Positions 57,691 through 64,000 of a stretch of 64,000 bases of DNA are shown piece by piece; the first letter of the stretch is position 1; each line of letters opens with the position of its first letter. The notes under the pieces were generated by a model. It did no database searches. It was not told the DNA's origin and worked only from the letters and a program-made list of their open reading frames with translations. Location of the stretch: positions 24,807,812 to 24,871,811 of the forward strand of contig NC_060259.1 in the NCBI RefSeq assembly GCF_921293095.1. The letters run 5' to 3'. The DNA is from Ischnura elegans. Taxonomy: Eukaryota; Arthropoda; Insecta; Odonata; Coenagrionidae. The position numbers and the translations under genes are program-made.

Positions 57691-59735
57691 AGAGCCCTAA
57701 ATGAACACAGATGCATATGTACCCGAGAAAGAAGAGGCACTTTCCGAATGATCACGTTGATGAAAAAGTCAGGGCACGCGACTGTGTTAATAGCTCCTTA
57801 TATCCCAACGAAAACATGAATCGGCACGGAGATCAATGCTGCACTAACTTTGTTAATTCGGCGAGGAGTTTCCCTCGGATGGCGTGAATAATATCCTCCG
57901 CTTACTGTCGCAATACCGCAGAAAGGATCACGTGAAGAAGAAAAGAGACTACAAGACAGACAGATTTAAGATGTCATACTTTCCTCGTGCTATCCGGGAT
58001 AGCAAAAGTTGCGCAATACATGAAATTGATTACTACACTACCAAGGACGACATATTGCACGTAATTCTTATCACATTTGTAATTTTTTCAGCATTTTTCA
58101 TCTTTTCATTCGAGAGAAATGCTTGACCTAGATATTTATTCGCAGTAAACTTTTTTTTCGATTCCAACCTTGCTTGGGTAGACTTGGTTTAATTACTAAC
58201 CGTTAACATATTTCAGATTTCTATTAATTGTATGTGTGTTAAAGTTTTCAGTTGCATGGATGCTTGGTGGGAGTTCAATACACTTGCAAAAATGTGAGTG
58301 CATCATTTTATTAGAGTATTTTTAAAGTAGAAATGAAGGAATCGTGAGAAGTATTGCATGCTGGTGATCAGTCAACCGCTGTTAACCACCCTGGAAGTGG
58401 CTCATAGGATATGCCGTAGAAATCCATAGTGAATTCTTGTAACAAAATACGCATGTGACGAATCACCAAAGTAAGCGCAGGCGACCGTTAATTAATGTAC
58501 TTACATTTAATAATAGATAATAACAGAAAGGTTTGGTTTCGATGAAGACTGAAATAATGTATAATAAGTAAAATACACGAAACAAAAAAATAACAGAAGT
58601 TATTTTCCACTTGAATGAGAAAAACAGTATTATGCATTCAACCATTTTCCCGTCAACATTTAACTCGTAGTATTGTATTACTCAACGTATGTGTCCCAAG
58701 TAGTTGATAAATACTGGCAATTTTGTGCACAAGTAAATGCTTCCTCGAGCAGTTATTAGACCATTTTTTGGTCCGAATTCGCAAATATCAATTAAGGGAC
58801 TTCCCTCACATTGAAAACTACAAAAATGCTGGCTCCTTGAAAATAAAACACTCAGCTGAAACAAAGAGCGAGCATAATTCAACTTGATAGGTTGCTTACA
58901 TGCAAATTTTCCCAAATGCCAATTAATACATTCATGGAGAAGCAATATTCCATTGAACTAATACGTATAAGTAGATTGAATTTTCAAGGAAGGAACGTTT
59001 TCCTGAAAAAACCATCGCAAATTATTAATTTTACCCAACTCGAAGACTGAGATAGGCAACAGTCACATTGCTCTTCGGAACGTTCTCTGGCATATTCTGA
59101 GCTCATAACTTACGGTAGATTTGATTAGATGCAATTAAATTCGCAAAACTCAGCGATGGAAACAGGAGCTTCAGAGGCTTCACAATATCCATCCAAAATG
59201 GAGACCTAGCGACTGGAGTAAGCTACCTGAGCTCCATTATGTAAATTACCGCAACACTCGCGAGTACCTTAGCCAGCTCATATTTCAATTAACTCATGAG
59301 ACGCCTAGTATGCGACACCACTCTAATGCTTGGGTGTCTATCAATCAGGCGAATGCAAATAAGAAGTCGAGCTGACATTCCCGTCAACATATTGGATTAG
59401 TGGAACTACACGGGAGTATAAGATCACGAGTTCGCACGCGGAAATGCGTCTTTCACGAAAATGGCAAGATATCGCGATAACCGTAGAGAGATATACGTCG
59501 CTATGAGCATGAGGTGCTTTAACCAACCCACCCACATTATTGCCCAGCTACGTTCGATTCCTTCGCTTACTCCACTTACTTACTTAATAATTCGAGAATA
59601 AATAAAAATCAAAGACCTTTGCACGAGGTGACTAATGAAATACGTACACGCATACATAGAGCTGCAATCCCAAGATTAGTACTCGCTATCGCTAAGCTGG
59701 AGAAAGATATAAAAAGGGACTGCCAGGGTTAATAT
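57691..59735. other. No gene identified
   Basis: AT-rich sequence with short unrecognised frames (for example 80 codons at 57884-58126). Confidence 0.4.
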
Positions 59736-61583
59736 GAGCTTCGGAAAGTTTATAGTTCACTTGTACTATGCACATAATGAGCACAGATACTTCGCTGTTC
59801 TACGTGAAAACTTAAATCTAAAAGGTCTCTTGCCGTTTGTAATAGCCCATACCGTGAAATAAAGTATCTTTTTAAAGTGCACAACTAAGTATCTCAACTC
59901 ATTATGGCCATAATGAAGCAGTCTCACGAAGTTGATGCGAACACCGTGACCTACATTTATATAAAAGAGGATTTGTATCTATTTATATAAAAGAGGATGA
60001 CTGCTTGGCTGTGCGCTACGCGTTTCCATACGGCAGCACGGTTTAAGACCAAAGTTAGTACATCGATGCATCTCATTCTCCTAAACTCCGTAGTGCTACT
60101 TTCGTTTGCATTCGATGCGTCCTTTACGTCGTTTTCCTATTACCGTTTGTAACGTCATGTCATACAACTTCTGTGGTTGGACATCGTACCGGGTAGACAA
60201 TTCTTGACACGCTCAAAGGGAAAACATAAGTCAAATAATACTACAAAACATTTTAATCCTCTGTGTGTAAACCATTTCCTGGAGTATGAGTTCACAAGAC
60301 ATTTTTGGTCCACACAAGAACGGACAAACATAGCGATCAATGTTGTGGAGCGGGGTATAAGCTGATCCCATGTGAATTATATACTGAAATCGTTTTTCCC
60401 ATTGTTTGCTATTCAGCGGGCCTAAACATCCTGCCATGTGACCATGAATTCCTAGTTTCCCACTTCTCTGGATACTATCTTTCCCGAGCAACGCCGGGTT
60501 GCCTGCTAGTTTTTAATATTTCGGCATTGACATTCCCCACCCCAGGACAAAAATAGCAAATTTCTTCCTACGCCCCTGCATGCGTGCCTCGAGCTGCTAA
60601 AAACGAGACGTGGGAAGGGAACAATATCGGAATATGGCTTAATTAGCGCGCTCGCCAAAATTGTCCCCCGGGCACAATACCTGTACCCGGGAATTTTATC
60701 GAAATTAATCTCCGTCCGAGAGGAACAATTCGAGGCAGGCGGGAACACAGGCGACGGAGACAGATTGAGGACGCGAAAACGCGACAATGCGTCTTCTCCT
60801 CGGGGTGTGGGCGTGCTTCGGTGATGCGGGAGAGAAAGAATCAGAGCTCACGTTGATTAGCATGGAAAGCAGAATGTTTCCCGGGCACGCACGTTCTCAC
60901 CAATTTATGAGAAGCATTTCGTCCACAATACGTGTTCCCAGCACGTTAGACCCAACAAAACAGCACCAAGAGCTATGACCGTGCCGCAACGCAACAAATT
61001 ATGGCCGCACCTTGCGTTCTGAAAATGATCACGAGCTAATATCATGAAGTGGCACAAATAAGGACAAAAAATTGCATGCGGTAGTAGGAACAGTAGGAAT
61101 TAAGGGTTCGTCCACGGCTAAGCCATCTGCACCTCTCATTTCTTACGACAGGATAGACTGTTTGCTTCAGAATTACTATGGCTGTACTTAAATATACTCA
61201 CGTGTACGAGTTCCATAGCAATCTCAAAAAGACTACTTTGTTAATGAAAAGAGGGTATTATCATTAGAACCGACGTCGTTGCTCAAGACAGCTTCTTTTC
61301 CTCCTCCCTTCAAAGACTTCCTTCAAATGTTCATTAATATTTACTCAGTGAAGTAGAATATGCAAAATGCTAAGATGGCGATTGAATTCGTCAGAACAGT
61401 GAACTTATAATGGCCATAATGAGCTGAGATACTTAGTTGTGCAACTTGAAAATACTTTATCTCACGGTATGGGCTATTACAAACGGCAAGAGACCTTTTA
61501 GATTTAAGTTTTCGCGTGTATCAGCGAAGTATCTGTGCTCATTATTTGCATAGTGCAAGCAAGCTATAAACTTTCCGAAGCTT
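59736..61583. mobile_element. Long inverted-arm element (arms about 180 bp, 1.85 kb)
   Basis: The arm at 59736-59915 is repeated in inverse at 61403-61583 with roughly nine in ten bases matching, for example AAACTTAAATCTAAAAGGTC and CTCTTGCCGTTTGTAATAGC in both. The outer edges are GAGCTTCGGAAAGTTTATAG (left) and its inverse (right). The interior holds Helitron copy 2 and a GC-richer part (60580-60870). No transposase and no clear target duplication were seen, so it could be a transposon with long terminal repeats or an inverted segmental duplication. Confidence 0.7.
59978..60509 (+). mobile_element. Non-autonomous Helitron, copy 2
   Basis: It starts TCTATTTATATAAAAGAGG after an A and ends CCCGAGCAACGCCGGG (a 4-bp-stem hairpin), then GCTAG before a T. 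This is the Helitron plan: 5' TC, 3' hairpin followed by CTAG, A|T target. It matches 27504-28077 without that copy's MITE. It has an extra middle segment (about 60240-60430). Confidence 0.85.
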
Positions 61584-63426
61584 ATATTTAGCTTTTCTAC
61601 TGTGGATAGGATGGCTACACACGTGAAAATAGATTTTCAAATGCAATTCAGGGCCACCTCCTCCCGACGGCTGCTCCTCACGAAAGTGAACCATACGACT
61701 GTTTCCGCCTTCATACCTGCAAGTTTGTTGCCAGCCATATCTTTTCATGATTATACCCAAAGTGCATCATAGGTTCCATTAATATCATATCAAATCATCC
61801 GTAGATACTCTCTAAATAGCATCCTTTCTGTCAATATGAGGTTCAATAATTAAGTTTTACAAGAATGCTTACCCTTCAATGAATGCGCTTAAGTACAGCT
61901 TTAAAGTACACTCATTAACATTTTAGGGTTATTCTTTCGATTCGGGGACAGAATCATAAGGAAGACTGAGTATTTCAGAAAATCAATAATTGAAGCTGTT
62001 AATTCAAAAAAAAGCAGAAGTCCATTCCGGTAAGTTTTGAGATAAAACAATTTTTCTGCACACATTCTCAGCTACCAAAGGTGTTCGGATACCAGCCTTT
62101 AAGAAAAAATACAAGGGTATGCGCATTCGATTGATTTTTGTACCGAGTCCCACATAGAATTTAAAACGGGAACGTCCTTTAGTATTTGCAGGAAAAACGA
62201 ATCCTTGCACTCATCTAAGGCACTCCAGCACGTCTTCATCGCCTCCCACTCTCACTCGTGTAAAATGCCGTTGTAATGTTGTGTGACGCTCTGTTTTCTC
62301 GTATCCGCTATTGACGAATCTCTCGGCTATCGTGAGTCTATACACAATGGAAAATATGTCCTCATGTGGACCTAGTCTATTATGGGCGTGTAGTTGTTAC
62401 TATGGACCCTCAGAGTATATCGATTGCGAGTTCAACCACCTTTATGCACTCCGTCGGATCGGCTGCGTTTCCTTGCGGAGTGTGGTTGGTTAGCGTGGCG
62501 CGTGCCTGCCCGCCCCACGACCGAGGCCTTTGAGCTAATTTTTCCGGTTCGCGCGGCAGTGAGTGACGGCGGCGAAAATTACGCGTGACAAAAGCTCCCG
62601 AAGCCGATCACGGTGACGGTTTTGACGCTCTCGTGGGATGTACCAAAGGGGTAGCAGACCTCGGGATTGAATTAAGGCGGTTGCGACTGCTGGAGTCATG
62701 CTGTCCATGGAAGCTCACTCTCTTAAATACGAATATATGCCTGTTATATGATCCTTACTAGGCACATAATATTACCTAACCTGTTTACAAATAATAAATA
62801 TCGCAAGATAAACGATGGAATGTTAGAATTTTATGTTTGAATAATAATTTTATTCAAATCGTAATAGAATCAATCCCATTAATATGTAAAAGAAAAATAT
62901 TCATACAATCAGAGAAATCTCTAATTTTTATCTCTTGATTATTATTTTCCAAGAGTATTCTAAAATATTTCAAAGAATATTCTTTCACGTCTCCTCTTAA
63001 TGAGATTATTTTTTCACCATCCAATTTGGCAACATTGCCGTAGGAGATTACCTCCATTGCCATCACTTTCGTGTTTAGATTCTTTGCTACTGTATGCTAT
63101 AACGAAGCGACAAGGACATCGGCGGGAGGATTGTTAAATGAGTGATGGCCCGCTTTCCTTCCGCTACAACGTTAGAGAGACGAGGAATGATTTATCATCC
63201 GTGTGTCACATTCGTTGCCATACTTTTCTGGAGATATTGGAGGGAAATCAAGTCACAAAAAACGAACTAAATATAGGAAATATTCTAAAGTACATCGAAA
63301 AAATAAAGAAATTGAATGAATAAAGAGATAAATAAATATACTACAGTAATATGCTTGCTCGTAATTCTTATCAGTGGCAACGGTAAGGTTCTTTGATCCT
63401 TTAAATGTTATTCATGTTGTGCGAAA
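61584..63426. other. No gene identified apart from a GC-rich block
   Basis: The block at 62460-62640 is described separately. Other short frames (for example 62854-63066 minus, 63138-63323 plus) have no recognisable domain. Confidence 0.4.
62460..62640 (+). promoter_or_regulatory. CpG-rich block with a good splice donor, candidate first exon
   Basis: CpG-rich sequence in AT-rich surroundings, containing GCGCGGCA followed by GTGAGT at 62559-62564, a strong donor on the plus strand. It could be the first exon of a plus-strand gene continuing beyond the window. No coding evidence supports this. Confidence 0.25.
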
Positions 63427-63575
63427 GATACACAGAGAAAAAATTATTCGCCTTGACCGGGATTCGAAACCGGATCCCCCGATTTCCGGTCGAGTACTTT
63501 AGCCAGTTAAGCTACCGAGGCGTCATTCTTCCCTGTGGATATTTTCACCGCGGCTTGTCCCGGTATACTTTAAAC
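63427..63575 (-). repeat. tRNA-centred element, second copy
   Basis: Around the tRNA-like sequence (63450-63521), the left flank ACACAGAGAAAAAATTATTC is the diverged inverse of the right flank (CATTCTTCCCTGTGGATATT). The far right, ACCGCGGCTTGTCCCGGTAT followed by ACTTTAAA, matches the outer arm of the foldback element at 30541-30776. Confidence 0.75.
63450..63521 (-). other. tRNA-like sequence, 72 nt, probably SINE-type or pseudogene
   Basis: It folds as a full class I cloverleaf: acceptor GCCTCGG/TCAAGGC (one mismatch, one G-U), D stem GCTT/AAGT, anticodon stem CTCGA/TCGGG, four-base variable loop, T stem CCGGT/CCCGG (one mismatch) and T loop TTCGAAT. The anticodon loop is CCGGAAA, so position 33 is C instead of the invariant U and the formal anticodon would be GGA, while real tRNA-Ser has a long variable arm. 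I therefore judge it a repeat-derived tRNA relic, not a working gene. Confidence 0.7.
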
Positions 63576-64000
63576 TAGTCATTCATGTTTTTGAATTACG
63601 AAATCCATATACTGGTTTAAATACATAATGCTAAAACAGAAGTTACTTCAGTTGCTCTGAAAAATATGTAATCATTTATCTATTTAGTACTACGTCAACA
63701 GACAGGAAATATAGTCAAAATCACGTCATCAATGCCTTGCACTAAAGTTTTGATTAATGGCGTGATGTGTAAGTCATGTTCTGCCCGTTTGGGTAGAGAA
63801 TAACGGATCATTTGCACTTTTTAAATATCCCTAGCTTTAATTTACCTTTGAGAATGCATTACCTTTTCTTCTGACGCTGTATTAGTCCTCAAAAATGAGT
63901 GACGAAAAATGAAACGGACCACGAAGAATGAGGTCCTCAAAATATTTATTCAAACACGAATTGGATGCCAACGAAAACGATTGGAAAACTTCATTTGAAT
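63576..64000. other. No gene identified
   Basis: Short AT-rich end of the window. Nothing recognised. Confidence 0.4.

Noticed and set aside
63450..63521. Functional tRNA gene
   Set aside because: C at position 33, two stem mismatches, isotype and variable-loop conflict, and association with a repeat shared with 30.6 kb.
1..64000. CRISPR arrays, operons, bacterial defence systems
   Set aside because: No regularly spaced direct repeats and no bacterial gene organisation; the window is eukaryotic.

Overview
This looks like nuclear DNA from an arthropod, most likely an insect: AT-rich, with spliced genes, introns of several kilobases and many transposable-element remnants. I see no operons, ribosome-binding sites or other bacterial signals. 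I cannot name the species or the order with confidence.

One protein-coding gene can be read completely. It lies on the minus strand and has five coding exons: 26142-25605, 17918-17658, 13781-13598, 11991-11773 and 10166-10034. All splice junctions obey GT-AG, and the reading phase closes exactly to give a 444-residue type II Golgi membrane protein of the beta-1,4-galactosyltransferase family (GT7). The metal-binding DVD, the WGWGGEDDD loop and the Met/His metal ligands are intact. The residue just before FGG is Ile, where vertebrate galactosyltransferases have Tyr. In this family that change marks invertebrate beta-1,4-N-acetylgalactosaminyltransferases. The coding start exon has 367 bases of 5' leader behind a strong splice acceptor, so at least one untranslated exon lies further up (at higher coordinates). 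A short, stop-containing copy of the start of coding exon 4 sits in intron 3.

The rest of the window is introns and flanks filled with mobile DNA. Several insertions can be delimited to the base. Three hAT elements with 8-bp target duplications lie at 14561-16762, 19160-21835 and 20008-21658, the last nested in the second. A 3.0-kb hAT at 43601-46599 has an 8-bp duplication and a relic of the transposase C-terminus, and it interrupts a 177-bp tandem duplication. Two Helitrons lie at 27504-28077 and 59978-60509. The first carries a TTA-flanked MITE, and the second preserves the empty site. There are also several smaller hAT-type MITEs, LINE reverse-transcriptase and endonuclease relics (33.3, 37.7, 38.8, 47.6 and 52.4 kb), and two foldback elements built around a tRNA-like sequence (30.5 and 63.5 kb).

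Layout: 0-10 kb is AT-rich DNA downstream of the gene, possibly including its 3' UTR. The gene occupies 10-26.5 kb, with hAT elements in introns 1 and 2. From 26.5 to 64 kb there is upstream DNA, dense in repeats, with a few CpG-rich unique segments (34.6, 57.1 and 62.5 kb) that are candidate promoters or first exons. I found no rRNA, no CRISPR and no convincing second protein-coding gene.
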